Origin: Gyromitra esculenta
Taxonomy: Eukaryota > Ascomycota > Pezizomycetes > Pezizales > Discinaceae
Direction: 5' to 3'
DNA: 64,000 nucleotides
Assembly (NCBI GenBank): GCA_038503075.1
Contig: JBCAML010000006.1
Span: forward strand, 1,984,001-2,048,000
Part shown: one piece after another, positions 31,719-43,850 of the stretch
How positions within the stretch are numbered: position 1 is the first letter of the stretch
Layout of the letters: every line of letters begins with the position of its first letter
The notes under the pieces: generated by a model
Databases searched by the model: none
Told to the model about the DNA's origin: nothing
What the model saw: the letters and a program-made list of their open reading frames with translations, nothing else
Translations under genes and position numbers: made by a program

Positions 31719-32865
31719 TGTTATACCTATTGGTAGCTTAGTTGGTTACGACTTGAGTTCGCTTACGATGCACACATATGGACTAGCGTACAATCCCAGA
31801 CCATGTCGGTTATTATTAATCTTGGTTGATTATTAATAAGATTTGGATTGGATGTTTGGTTTCCTTGTGTCATCAATGGCTGACTCTTTCAATCAACACT
31901 TCCCCGATTCGCTTATACGTTGCGTCGCCGGTTAATTCCGACAAATCACGCCATACAATAATGAGAGGGGTAGAAGCGAAGGAAAGCGTTCAGGGTCTAT
32001 GGGATTTCTTCATGTTAGTTCATGTTATTACATAGCCTTTGTATTCAACGCTTGACTACTATAAGTAGTCCAGTGTTCTACCGTTGAGAAGGGTCTTCTT
32101 CCTGATCATCAGCGACGAAGAACGAGCCTTATCAATATTATATTGTTTCTAGCAATCTCTCAAGGGGCGAGGTTTATCTTCAAGCTCTCAGGTATCCCCC
32201 GAGATGAGCAGTGCTACTTGAAGGGAAAACTAAGCGACGAAAGTATTCACGATGTTCCACAGGCTCTACGAAGTGTTTCAAGTATAGAGGACTTGAGGGC
32301 GGCGACAGCGTACGGTTATGAGGTATAACCAAGGATTGTATTTGTAAAATACAGGAGTGTACTATAGAAGACGTTGCTTAAAAAAAGAAGAAGGAAAAGT
32401 ACAACAAGAGGGGGAATCCCTTCGCTTATATACCACATTCCAACTCGTTCGCTGACAAAGACTTTACTCACTGCAACGGAAACCTAAAGAAATGCAAAGA
32501 ATAACAACGTAACACAACAACCTTATACCCCTGTACCCAACGAACCAGCGAAAACAGTTATCCATGAAACAATCATTACTTCCGTGCAATTTACTCTTTT
32601 ACTTGTGAATTACTTTTGTCTCGCTTAGCAATGCCTTGGCCCTTCAGCGTTAGTTATGAAAACCTGACTATTGGAAGTTCTTTACGGAACTGTGCTCGAT
32701 CCCTACTTTGAACCCTAAGGTTATATTTCAGTGATTCATAAGAAGCAGTTAGGACTTGCCCCTATGTATTGTGTTACGGATAGCAACCGGGCAGGTTATA
32801 GCATCTAGATTGTTATCTAAAGCTTCTTGGAGATTTCCTGTGCAGTAAGAAGTACCGGTCTTACA
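31719..32865. mobile_element. Second copy of LTR-like element X (about 730 bp net)
   Basis: Begins TGTTATACC and ends CCGGTCTTACA like the copy at 25351. The flanks are TGAGC and CGAGC. The part from about 32105 to the end matches the first copy closely (for example TTATCAATATTATATTG), while the first ~390 bp do not. That pattern fits LTRs with a variable U3 and conserved R-U5. Confidence 0.58.
32158..32569 (-). repeat. Family I solo LTR inside element X, TSD CAATC
   Basis: 412 bp, TCTCAAGG...CCATGAAA. CAATC lies at 32153-32157 and 32570-32574. Confidence 0.92.
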
Positions 32866-33202
32866 CGAGCTTTGGACAGGAAAGGCAGGGTATATAAGGA
32901 GGATGGTTTTTGTTGCTTTGTAGTTTCTTTCCTTTCTTCTCTTAAGAACGTTCTTACTTTACTTCTATTGTATTGTTTAATACTATCTCGGTTCTACCTT
33001 AGAATCCTCGCGGTCACTATCGCTGTGAAAACCCTCACCACTTAACTCACCTTGAGTTGGACCCCGTAGGACCTGTAGAAACATCGTATATCTCGTCGTC
33101 GACCTCTTCGTTTAAGCTGCTCTCCTCACCTTCAGGGATACTCAAGAGCTTAAACAAGCGTCAAACCGCGAGAGGCAGGGTCACTGGTCAGCCTTGGTTG
33201 AA

Positions 33203-34540
33203 CTAGTTTAAAGCCTCACTTGAGGTGCTTGTGGATTCCAGAGTGAAAAATTGAGGTGGTAGAGGTGGCGGTGGTAGAGAGGAAGCGAGGGGCATACTGT
33301 TAGCAGGTGGTGCAGTGAGGGCTCCCCTCATTGTGGGTTTTTTGGGAGCGGAGGGGCAGTTGGCGTAGGAATGGTCAGGGGCGGCACAAAACATACATTT
33401 GCCAGTGGAGCGGCGCCATTACTTCTCTTCTTCTGATAATTTCCTCCTGCCGTTGACCAATGTATATCGTTGGTCCTGAGGAGGGCAAGAGAGGTTGCTG
33501 GTGCGGCCGAAGGAGAGGTCCATAAGTGCAAGACCTCCTGGTACAAAGGATGATGTAGGGAGAAAGGGGGTCATTGTATTGCTTGGGGCGCTGAATTGTC
33601 CCATGTTGTCGCGTGTATTTCCTCGTTTTTCTGCCTTGTGAGCTCGGATGCGATTGTCCATCCGAGTGAGGACAAGTACCATGTCGTTGAGAGTAGCAGG
33701 GGTGGCAGCGGTGAAAACCATGGCTTCTTTTAGCTCCTCTGACATTCCATGTTCAAGGGCATCCATTTTTGAGTTTTCATCAAAATTGAGTTGTCCCATG
33801 ATATGTTGAATATCTGCCAGATAGGCAGAGAAGTCTCATTTGCCTTGACGGAGTTGATGTAGTTCTCGTCGGGCGGTGCCAGTGGGGTCAGGGTCTCCGA
33901 AGGCTGTTTCCAAGGCCGTGATGAGGGCGGCAGCGCTGGTCCAGGTGATAAGACCAGAGGGAAGTACAGTGTGACGGACTTGTTCGAGGGCTGCCCCTTC
34001 CAGGCGATTAATGGTGTAGAGAATCATGGTATTCTCATCAGCGAATCTATCCTGGTTAACGGCGTGTTTGGAGCGGAGTTGAAGGACGAAGCCGGGGAGT
34101 TTAGTTCGAGTTCCGTCGAACTTTTCTGGGTCCGGCATGTGTTCTGAGCGATGGTTCGTAACCGATGGAGGTGGGGGAGTGGCGGTAAGGTTTGGCAGGG
34201 CTGGAGGAGTCTGGTTGGCGGCTCTGGCTTCATTGCGTTCCTGGCGTGGTCTCGCGACAAGGTCTGCAGCCTCGGTGACTCACTGGTCTTGTTGTACAGC
34301 GTGTCGTGTTGTGTTGTCCGCTTGGATTTTCACAGTACTGAGTTTTACCTCTTGTTCCTGTGTACTTTCCTGTAGGGCGTCAATTTGGTCTTCCAGGGCT
34401 TGGTTGAGGTCCCGGAGTTGATTATACAACTCAGCGGGATCATCTCGGTATGCTTGAGCGAAAGCTTCTTTTGTGGGGAAGCGTTGCATGGCGACGGCGG
34501 CTCCTTCAGAAGAGGAGATAGTGGCGGCGGGATTGCACAT
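33203..34540 (-). pseudogene. R2 gag, frameshifted
   Basis: Start codon at 34540 (MCNPAATISSSEGAAVAM), coiled-coil N-terminus, Gag core (LEGAALEQVRHTVLPSG; NFDENSKMDALEHGMS), CCHC knuckle (MFCAAPDHSYANC), ending TTTAAAC (33206-33212) and TAG. It is close to R6 Gag. In-frame stops occur near 33419 and 33836, and frameshifts near 34140 and 34280. Confidence 0.88.
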
Positions 34541-34584
34541 TGTTGCTTCGTTTGTAGGAGGTGTAGATATTGGAAGCAACGTAA

Positions 34585-35424
34585 TCTCACGGTTTGATCT
34601 CTCGTTAAGCCCTTCAGTATCCCTGAAGGTGGGCAGTGCTACTTAAGTGAGAGGTCAAGCGACAAGAGTCACAAAGTTTCTACAGGTCCTACGTGGATCA
34701 AACTCCAGGCGAGTTAGATGTAAAGGTTTTCACAGCGACAGCGACCGCGAGGATTCTGAGGTAGAATCAAGGTAGTATTAAAGTAATACAGTAGAAGTAA
34801 GGTAAGAACGTTGCTTAAAGAGAAGAAAGAGAAGAAGATACAGGCGAGCAAAATCCATCCTTTAAATACCCCGCTTTCCAACCAACATGACTCATAACGG
34901 GTTTCTTATCAAGCTCTCGAGTATCCCCCAAGATGAGCAGTGCTACTTGAATAAGAAACTAACAGCGAGAGTATGCGCGAAGATTCTACAGGCTCTACGA
35001 GTGGATCAAGTCGAGATGATTTGAACATGGCGACAGCGAAGAGTTACGAGGAGTAACTGAGGTTTGTATTGTGAAATACAAGAGTAGACAATAGACGACG
35101 TTGCTTAAGGAAAGAAGGAGAAAAAATACAACAGGAGGGCTTTTCCCTTGCTTATATACTCAAAAATCCAACCCTTCGATGACACATGTCTGACTCATTG
35201 TAAATGGAAACCGAAAGAAACATAAAGAACAATCGCGACGCCAAGCATTCTTACAACCGAACAGAACAACAAAGTACCCGTATCACAACACAACAACCAT
35301 CCATGAAACAACATGACTTATAACCGATACTAACCGAAACACAAAGACATTATAATCTTAACCGAAATTCTGTCTCAACCCGTACAACATCCTTGACCCG
35401 TTTTACCTCATTATATCCGTGAAA
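34585..35424 (-). repeat. R2 5' LTR, interrupted by a family I LTR
   Basis: Parts 34585-34898 and 35309-35424. Primer site AAGCAACGT at 34574-34582. It ends CCGTGAAA, then TCCTG and R1 RT. Confidence 0.9.
34899..35308 (-). repeat. Family I LTR with truncated end and a 16-bp flanking repeat
   Basis: Lacks the usual TCTCAAGGAGC start (begins GGTTTCTTATC) and ends CCATGAAA. The flanks share CAACATGACTYATAAC (34883-34898 and 35309-35324; one mismatch) instead of the usual 5 bp. Confidence 0.8.
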
Positions 35425-36151
35425 TCCTGGGGTGTTCGTTAGACCGAATGGCATGACTTGATACTCATAAAGATCATAACTGCAGAAAGCAGTTTTCCAT
35501 TCGTCCCCTTCAGCGATTCGGATTTGATGATATCCATCACGAAGATCCAATTTGGTATACCACTGTGCCTTTGCAAGTCAATCAAGGGTTTCTCGGATGA
35601 GGAGATGTATAGCGGTCCTTAACTGTAATAGCCTTAAGCCCTTGATAGTCAACACATAGGCGAAGAGAGCTGTCGGCCTTTTTACAAAGAGAACGGGGAT
35701 CCTGTTGGCGAAGAGCTGGCCCGGATAAAGCCTTTTTCGAGATTATCTTCAATATACTTCTTTAGGATGATAAGCTCTTCTCGGGACATTCCATACAGGG
35801 GGCCAAAAGGGGCTTCTTTTCCGTCTTGGAGTTGTATTTTGTGATCATACGGTCGGCGTGGAGATAGGCCTTGAGCTTTCTTTTTATCGAACATGTCCAA
35901 AAAGGCATGGTACTCTGCAGGAATCCTTGCACTCCATTCCTCCTTAGTAGTTTTTTCCTCTAGAATACTATTAATTTCGTAGAGGGACATAGCATACGCT
36001 TGTAAGGATCATTTTCAAGTGAGGGTCCTGAAGCTAGCGGCATTGATAAAAGCAACATTTAGCTTGGCTGGAGCAGGAATCGAGGGGCGGATACAATGGT
36101 TGTATTGGGGGAACAGTGGGTAGTGCAGAGCTTAGAATTAAACTCAATGCG
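35425..36151 (-). pseudogene. R1 pol, RT N-terminal half and protease-RT linker
   Basis: 35350-35550 encodes [21 protein letters not shown] and MPFGLTN. 35682-35990 encodes MSLYEINSILEEKTTKEEW through [17 protein letters not shown]. It continues the RT frame interrupted at 11687. Small deletions near 35600-35700 break it. Confidence 0.83.
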
Positions 36152-36573
36152 TCTCACGGTTGAGCCTCGAGTTAAGCCCTTCAGTATCCCTGAAGGTGAG
36201 CAGTGCTACTTAAGCGAGGTTACAACACGTTCAAGGAGTGCATCGTTTCTACAAGTTCTACGAGGGGTCTATCTCAAGGCGAGATAAGTGCAGTGGAGTG
36301 AACAGAGACAGCGAGGATTCTGAGATAGAACCAAGGTAGTATTTCCGACAAGTACAGGAGAAGGTAAACGAGAACGTTGCTTAAGGAAAGAAAGAAGAAG
36401 AAAAACAAGAACGACCGAAATCCTTTACTTAAATACCCCACTTTTCCGTAACACAAACAACAACCCAACAATAACCAAAGAAACAACCACACAACAAAGC
36501 CATTATACCCCAATGATCCTTCGTTACTACCAACAACTTCACCTTAACCCATTATTCAGTTTCATCCGTGAAA
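36152..36573 (-). repeat. Family II solo LTR, TSD ATGCG
   Basis: 422 bp, TCTCACGG...CCGTGAAA. ATGCG lies at 36147-36151 and 36574-36578. Confidence 0.92.
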
Positions 36574-37045
36574 ATGCGTTTATTGGTGAAGTGGAGGCGA
36601 ACGTCATGATAGTTCATCCATGGATTCTCTAGGACCAAGGGATAGTGACCAAGCTGAGTGACGAAGCAAGGGGCTTGTTCCTGGTGCTGTTGGATGGATA
36701 GGTTAAGGTTGACGATATGGGTGATGGCTCCTGAGGCGACGGGGTGGCCATCTATAACTTCGAGCTGTCTAGGTATTTTGAGGGGGGAAAGAGGTAAGGA
36801 ATGGTGACTCATGAATTCTTTATCAATGAAAGTGAATCCAGAGGCTCCAGTGTCCAATAGTGTGTGAGTTTTGATGATTTTATTACTATGGGAGATGCTA
36901 CAAGAAATAACAAAATGTTCCTCATCTAACTGATCTTCCACGCACATATCCAACACTGAAAAACCTGAAATCGAAAACGCAGACAAAGGTAAAAAAAAGG
37001 AACTGAAGCAGGGTCACTGGGCAACTTCAGTTGGACTAGTTTAAA
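36574..37045 (-). pseudogene. R1 pol start: protease and frameshift cassette
   Basis: 36552-36986 encodes the protease (LLDTGASGFTFIDKEF; GHYPLVLENPWM). The cassette at 37001-37045 has TTTAAAC (37039-37045), a 6-nt spacer and the perfect stem CTTCAGTT/AACTGAAG (37025-37032 and 37001-37008). This is a third sequence version of the same stem. Confidence 0.82.
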
Positions 37046-38076
37046 GACTCCTTGGAGGAGTCTGCTGATACTAATGCAAAAAACTGAGGAGGGAGAGGTG
37101 GTGGTGGGAGAGAGGAGGCGGCGTGTACGGGTGGCGGGTGGTGCGGTGAGGGCTCCTCTCATCATCAGTTTCTTTGGAGCGGAGGGACAGTTGGCGTAGG
37201 AATGATCGGGGTGGCACAGAATATACACTAGCCGGTGGAGCGGTGCCACTGTTTCTCTTCTTCAGAGAGCTTTCTCTGTCTGTTAACTATTGTATACTGT
37301 TGATCTTGAGGCGGGCAAGAAATATTACTGGTGCGACCAAAGGACAGGTCCATAGGGGCTAGTCCTCCTGGTGTGAAGGAGGAAGCAGGATTGAAGGTGG
37401 TGGGAGCACTGAATTGACCCATGTTATCTCGAGTGTTTCCCCGTTTCTCTGCCTTGCGGGCTCGGATACGGTTATCCAACCGAGTGAGGGTGAGGATCAT
37501 TTCTGGAAGGTTGGAGGGGGCAATTGGTGCGAATACCATGGCCTCTTTTAGTTCCTCTGACATGCCGTGTTCTAGGGCGTCCATTTTCGAATTTTCATCG
37601 AAGTTGAGTTGACCCATGATTCTTTGAAAATCGGCAAGATAGGCTGAGAAATCGCATTTTCCTTGACGGAGTTGATGTAACTCTCGTCTGGCGGTGCCGG
37701 TTGGGTCTGGGTCTCTGAAAGCGGTTTCTAGCGCAGCAATAAGTTGTTCTGCGCTAGTCCAGGTAGTGAGGCCGGAGGGGAGGACGGTATGGCGAACTTG
37801 TTCTAACGCTACTCCTTCAAAGCAATTAATAGTGTAGAAGATCATCGTGATCTCATTGGCAAAGCGGTCTCGGTTGACTGTGAGTTTAGAGCGTAATTGT
37901 AGGATAAACCCAGGGAGTTTGGTTCGAGACCTGTTGAATTTTTCCGGATCTGCATTCGTTCTGAGCGATGAGAGTTTGTTGGTGGAGGCGGGGTGGCGGT
38001 GAGGTTAGGTGGTGCAGGGGGTGCTTGGATGGCGGCTCGAGCTTCATTTCGTTCTTGTCGCAACTGGGTGATCAAG

Positions 38077-38486
38077 TTTCATGGATGACTGTTTTCGTTG
38101 GTTCGTTGGGCATAAGGGTGCAAGGCTATTGTGTTACGTTGTTGTTCCTTATGTTTCTTTAGGTTTCCGTCGTAATGAGTCAGGTCTTTGTCATCGAACG
38201 AGCTGGAAAGTAGTATATAAGCGAAGGGATTTCCCCTCTTTTTGTACTTTTCCTTGTTCTTTCTTTAAGCAACGTCTTCTATTGTACACTCTTGTATTTC
38301 ACAATACAAACCTCGGTTATACCTCATAACCTTACGCTGTCGCCGCCCTCAAGTCCATTTTACTTGAACAAGTCGTAGAGCCTGTGGAATCCCGTAAACA
38401 TTCTCGTCGCTGAGTTTTCCATTCAAGTAGCACTGCTCATCTCGGGGGATACCTGAGAGCTGAAGCGAAAAACCTCGCCCTTGAGA
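38077..38486 (+). repeat. R7 5' LTR (410 bp)
   Basis: TTTCATGG...CCTTGAGA with TATATAAG near 38215, AAGCAACGT near 38266, and the GGATA-loop hairpin. The primer site ACGTTGCTT follows at 38489. Confidence 0.93.
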
Positions 38487-38554
38487 TTACGTTGCTTCCT
38501 CATCCACACCCTCTACCCCGCTCTTTTACGCTGTCACAAAACCCCAACGCCGCC

Positions 38555-39800
38555 ATGAGCAACCCTGCCCCTGCCCCCTGGACTTTCCCGACCTTCGAGA
38601 ATTTCCAAGCCGCCGCCAACGCCGACCTCGCCTCTGCCTATGAGGAAATTCGATCCCATTATCAACAACGGGTCGACAACCTCACGTATGCAGACCTACA
38701 GCTGGAAGAAGCTATACAGGAACGAAACAACATGACGGCAAGGTTTAATACCTGCCAGTCCCAATTGCAGGCGGCCGAAGAAGAAATCGCCCGCCTCCGC
38801 AACGCTGCCCCCCCACCACCAGCACCATCGCCACCACCCCCTCCTGCTCACACTCAAGGAGGACGCTCAGATAAGATGCCCGACCCGGATAAGTTCAACG
38901 GGTCTCGCGATAAACTCCCTGGGTTTGTTCTACAACTCAGGTCAAAACTATCGGTTAACGCCGACCGCTTCTCCAACAGCAACAATATGATATTGTATGC
39001 TATTAGCCGTCTCGAGGGAGCTGCCCTCGAACAAGTTCGTCACTCCGTCCTTCCTGACGGAACAACCACGTGGAACTCAGCCGCCGATCTAATCACCGCC
39101 TTGGAAACCGCCTTCGGCGATCCCGACCCTCTCGGCACTGCCCGCCGCGAGTTGCACCAACTCCGACAAGGGAAGCGAGATTTCTCCGCTTACCTCGCCG
39201 ACTTTCAACGGATCATGGGGCGCCTTAACTATGACGAGTCAGCCAAGAACGACGCCCTAGAATACGGCATGTCGGATGAGCTGAAAGAAGCGGTAGTAAC
39301 CGTTGCCGACTTCCCCACCACCTTTACTTCCCTCTGCGCCTTCCTCCTCCGCCTGGATAACCGAATCCGAGCAAGAAGGGAAGAGAAGAAAAATGCCGCC
39401 CGCAACACCATGGGGCAATTCACCGCCCCTGCTGCCGCCCCCGCCGCCTATACTCCCGCTTCCTCCTCCTTCGCCCCTGGAGGACTTGTCCCCATGGATC
39501 TCTCTTTTGGCCGAACCTCCACCTCTCGCCCCGCCCCTGAACAACGGTATGTTCAAGTAAACGGAAGAAGAAAACTTTCTCCAGAGGAGAAATCTTGGAG
39601 ACAAACCAATAATCGTTGCCTGTTCTGCGCCGGAGAAGGTCATGTCTTCTCAAACTGTCCTTCCGCTTCCAAGCGCCCGCCATGAGTGAGCTGTCACTAA
39701 TGCCGCCGCCGCACCTCCAGCTCCCTCTGTTTTTCCGCCGCCTTTGCCTCCTCGTTTTCCTGCCTTCGATGCAGCAGACTCAGTCGAGTCTTTAAACTAG
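38555..39800 (+). pseudogene. R7 gag with a single late frameshift
   Basis: ATG at 38555 (MSNPAPAPWTFPTFENFQ). Open through the Gag core and the CCHC knuckle (CLFCAGEGHVFSNC) to SKRP. There AAGCGCCCGCC lacks one C relative to R4 and the frame stops at TGA 39683-39685. The original end, TTTAAAC TAG at 39791-39800, is still present. Confidence 0.9.
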
Positions 39801-39835
39801 TTCAACCAGAGTCGCCTTGTGACCCTGCTCTGGTT
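39791..39835 (+). promoter_or_regulatory. R7 -1 frameshift signal, perfect 8-bp stem
   Basis: TTTAAAC 39791-39797, TAG, 6-nt spacer, arms AACCAGAG (39804-39811) and CTCTGGTT (39828-39835), loop with TTGTGACCCTG. This is the reference form for family I. Confidence 0.86.
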
Positions 39836-42800
39836 CCTTTTTCTCCTTTGTCAGCGTTCTCTATTTCTGGGTTTTCAGTGTCGGATGTGTGTGTGGAGGA
39901 TAATTTGGATGGGGAACATTTTGTAGTTTCTTGTAGCCTTTCCCACCAAAATAAAATCATAAAAACACACGCACTTCTTGACACTGGAGCCTCAGGGTTC
40001 GCTTTCATTGATGAAAACTTTGTGCGTCACCATTCCCTTCCCTTATCTCCCCTAAAAACCCCTCGCCAATTGGAAGTCATTGACGGCCGAACAATTGCCT
40101 CGGGAGATATTACAAATCTTTGCCACCTAGGGCTTTCCATCCAACAGCACACCGAGAAAGCCCCCTTCTTCGTCACCAAGCTAGGCCATTACCCCCTAGT
40201 ACTCGGTATCCCTTGGATGAACCTCCATGACGTTCATCTACAATTTGCGAACAAAAGCATTGAATTCAATTCTGAATTCTGCACCACCCACTGTGCCCCC
40301 AAGCAACCCGTCGTCTCAGCCGCCGCCATTTCCCCTCCAGCAAAATTAAACGCCGCCTTTATTGGCGCAGCTAGCTTCCGCATGCTCGCCAGAAAGAAGG
40401 GTATCCAAGTGTATTCCATGTCCCTCTATGAAATCAACAGAGTCCTTGATAGCAAGACTACCAAAGAGGAGTGGAGGCAACGAATACCAGCCGAGTACCA
40501 CGAATACCTGGACATGTTTGACAAAGCTAAAGCCCAAGGACTCCCCCCCCGACGACCCTATGACCATAAGATTACCCTGCAAGAAGGCAAGGAACCACCA
40601 TTTGGCCCACTCTATGGTATGTCACGAGATGAACTTCTAGTTCTCAAGAAGTATATCGAGGACAACTTAGAAAAAGGGTTTATCCGTGCCAGTTCATCTT
40701 CCGCCGGTTCTCCAGTCCTCTTCGCCGCCAAACCCGATGGTTCCCTCCGCCTTTGTGTCGATTACCGCGCCTTAACGCCTCACGGTTAAGGACCGATATA
40801 CTTCCCCTGATCAAGGAAACCTTGGATCGCCTTGCAAAAGCTCAGTGGTACTCCAAACTCGACCTCCGTGACGGCTTCCACCAAATTCGTATCGCCGGAA
40901 GAATGGAAAACAGCCTTTCGAACCCGTTATGGCTTGTATGAATATATGGTAATGCCATTCGCCTCACCAACGCCCCTAACCTTCCAACGTTTTGTCAACG
41001 ACTCCCTTCGAGAATACCTGACCTATTCTGCACGGCATACCTCGATGACATCCTCATCTATAGCGACACTCTCGCCGAACACAAAGTGCATGTCAGACAA
41101 GTCCTAGACGCCCTCAAAGCCAATAACATTCTCCTTAAACCAGAAAAATGCCAATTCCATGTACAATCAATCAAATACCTCGCTTAATCCTTACTCCCGA
41201 AGGCATTAAAATGGACGAAGATAAGCTCAAAGCCGTACGAGATTGGAACCGACCCAAATGTATCAAGGATGTCCAAGCATTCTTAGGTTTTGCAAACTTC
41301 TACCGGAGATTTATTTTAGGATTCTCACGCCTCGCTGCCCCCTCTTACTCGCATTCACTAAAAAAGGCACTGTCTTTGAATGGACAGTTGAAGCCGAATT
41401 AGCATTCGAAGCACTCAAAGATGCTTTTACCAAAGCACCGGTACTCATCCACTTCGATCCCCGGAAGAAAATCTTTGTTGAATCCAATGCTTCTGACTTC
41501 GTTTCCGGCGGTGTTCTTTCCCAGCTCGACGATAATGGCGTACTCCACCCCATGGCTTTTTTTTCTAAAAAACACTCGCCAGCCGAATGTAATTATGAAA
41601 TCTACGACAAAGAACTCCTAGCCATCATTCGCTGTTTTGAAGAATGGAGACCGGAACTTGAAGGCTCTGAACTGCCTATTTCCGTCATCACCGATCATAA
41701 GAATCTAGAATACTTTATGACGACGAAGCAACTCAATAGGAGACAAGTCAGATGGGCAGAGTACCTCTCACGCTTTGACTTCATAATTACCTATCGACCT
41801 GGAGTACAAGGGGGGAAGCCGGATGCATTGACTCGGAGATCGGGAGATCTCCCTGAAGAAGGGGATGAAAGACTACAACACCAACACCAGGTAGTCTTGA
41901 AAGGAAAAAACCTTGATCCAAAGCTGAGTTTGTTTTCGGGTTCTTTATCAAACGAACCCGCTGAATTGGATGCCCCCCTCGATACTTTAATGAATCTTGA
42001 TATAATGCCGACCTATTCCCACAAAAATCCTCCTAAGACTCAAAAATGGTGAACGACAATCCAAAGAGATCACCCTGTGAGATTGCACCGAAGTCGCGGC
42101 CGCCTTTATTACCGGCAAAAACTTTATATCCCCGATTATGACCCTCTTCGCCTCCTCATCCTACAACGTTACCATGATGCTCCTCACTGGTCACCCGGGA
42201 CGTGAAAAATCCTTCGAACTCATTTCAAGGCATTTCTATTGGCCAAAGATGAGGGAATATATTGGCCGTTATACGCGAAACTGTCATACCTGTCGACGAG
42301 CAAAACCAAGTACTCTGACCCAAGCGTGTCCTGAAGCCACTCCCAATCCCTAATCGCCCCTGGGAAGAATTATCAATGGACTTCGTTACTGGTCTTCCAG
42401 AATCCAACGGCTTTGATGCTATTATGGTTGTAGTAGATCGACTCGAAGATGCGGCACCTTATCCCGTGCAATACAACTGTCAACGCCGAGAAAACAGCCG
42501 AACTCTATCTCCAAAATGTTTGGAAACTCCACGGACTACCTTCCCATATCACTTCGGATAGAGGGACGCAGCCATCGCTAAGTTTTGGAAACATCTTCGC
42601 TAACGTCGAATATTTCCGCTCGAATGTCAACGTCTTTCCACCCAGAAACAGATGGTCAAACCGAACGTCTTAATGCCGTTATGGAACAATACCTTCGGTA
42701 AGCATGTTTCTTATCAACAAGATGACTGGACAAAGTGGTTGCCTATTGCGGAGCTTCGCTTAATAACCAAGAGTCGGCCAAGACGAAAGCCCACACCCTT

Positions 42801-43440
42801 CTTCGCTAATTATGGTTACCACCCTCGCTTCGATACCTCCATTGTCTCTAATGACCGCTCCCTGCACCCTCGATGCCGATGATTTCGCTTCTAAGATGGA
42901 AGAACTCAGAGACTTCCTTCGAGTTCAAATGAGACAAAGACAAGATACTTTCGGCAGTGCCGCTAATCGACATCGTACTCCCGCCCCTTCGTTCAAAGTC
43001 AATGACCTTGTCTTCATATCTATGAAGAACATGAGGACGACTAGGAATTCAAGAAAATTGACTGGAAGTGGAGTGGTCCCTTCCCCGTAAAACGAATAAT
43101 CTCTGCATATGCCTATGAAGTGGACCTGCCATTGTCAATGAAATACCATCCAGTATTTCACGTTTCACTAATTAAAGCTGCTCCTGTTGACCCACTCCCG
43201 GGTCAAATTATTCCACCACCCCCCCCAGTTCAAGTCAACGACCATGAGGAATATCTTGTCGAGAGTATCCTAGATTCTCGTATTCGCCACGGGAAGCTAC
43301 AATATCTGGGACAGGCTACGCCTTACCTACGCGGAGACAGCTGATTATCATACGGAGACTGAAGTGGTAGACACCTTCCACCAACAATATCCGAGTAAAC
43401 CTATGCGAAGGTTAGTGTTCGCAGGAGCTCACGGCATGAG
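39797..43440 (+). pseudogene. R7 pol broken by many small deletions
   Basis: Protease and the RT N-terminus are intact to about 40770. After that, short open pieces in all three frames cover RT (YLDDILIYS region near 41040), RNase H (41370-42000 nearly intact), integrase (42138-42880) and chromodomain (43240-43340). Where I aligned it to R4 by eye, the length changes are almost all losses of one or two bases, often in doublets. See the finding on a possible sequence-quality cause. Confidence 0.85.
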
Positions 43441-43448
43441 GGAGGTAC

Positions 43449-43850
43449 TTTCACGGATGACTGTTTTCGTTGGTTCGTTGGAATAGGGGTGCAAGGCCGT
43501 TGTGTTACGTTGTTGTTCCTTATGTTTCTTTGAGTTTCCGTCAGAATGAGTCAAGTCTTTGTCATCGAACGAGCTGGAAAGTAGTATATGCGAAGGGATT
43601 TCCCCTCTTGTTGTGCTTTTCCTTCTTCTTTCTTTAAGAACGTCTTCTATTGTACACTCTTGTATTTTACAATACAACCTGCTATACCTCATAAACCTTA
43701 CGCTGTCGCCGTTCTCAAGTCCTCTATACTTGAAGCAACCGTAGAGCTGTGGAATCTCGTAAATACTCTCGTCGCTTAGTTCTCCCTTCAAGTAGCACTG
43801 CTTATCTCGGGGATACCTGAGAGCTTGAAGGAAAAACCTCGCCCTTGAGA
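43449..43850 (+). repeat. R7 3' LTR (402 bp)
   Basis: TTTCACGGATGACTG...CCTTGAGA. It is eight bases shorter than its 5' partner through small losses (for example TATATGCG for TATATAAGCG, AAGAACG for AAGCAACG). Confidence 0.9.

Larger units (their letters stand above)
31604..33173 (+). repeat. Family II solo LTR with nested insertions, TSD GGCAG
   Basis: LTR parts 31604-31718 and 32866-33173 (about 418 bp net) are flanked by GGCAG at 31599-31603 and 33174-33178. It is interrupted by the TG...CA element at 31719-32865, which itself holds a family I solo LTR. Confidence 0.88.
11688..35424 (-). mobile_element. R2: family II Ty3/Gypsy element nested in R1 pol
   Basis: 3' LTR 11688-12098 and 5' LTR 34585-35424. 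The target duplication TCCTG (11683-11687 and 35425-35429) sits exactly where R1 RT is interrupted. Its roughly 5.7 kb of own sequence is split by R5, R6, a composite LTR at 25215-27304, and solo LTRs at 27919, 28676, 29754, 30792, 31604 and 34899. Reading its pieces in order gives a complete gag-PR-RT-RH-IN-chromodomain layout, but every gene is broken. Confidence 0.92.
38077..43850 (+). mobile_element. R7: full-length family I element without a visible TSD
   Basis: 5' LTR 38077-38486, gag, pol, 3' LTR 43449-43850, inserted in R1 gag. The flanks TCAAG and TCGCT do not match. Gag and the first third of pol are intact apart from one deletion near 39677. From about 40770 onward many one- and two-base deletions break pol. 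Confidence 0.93.
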
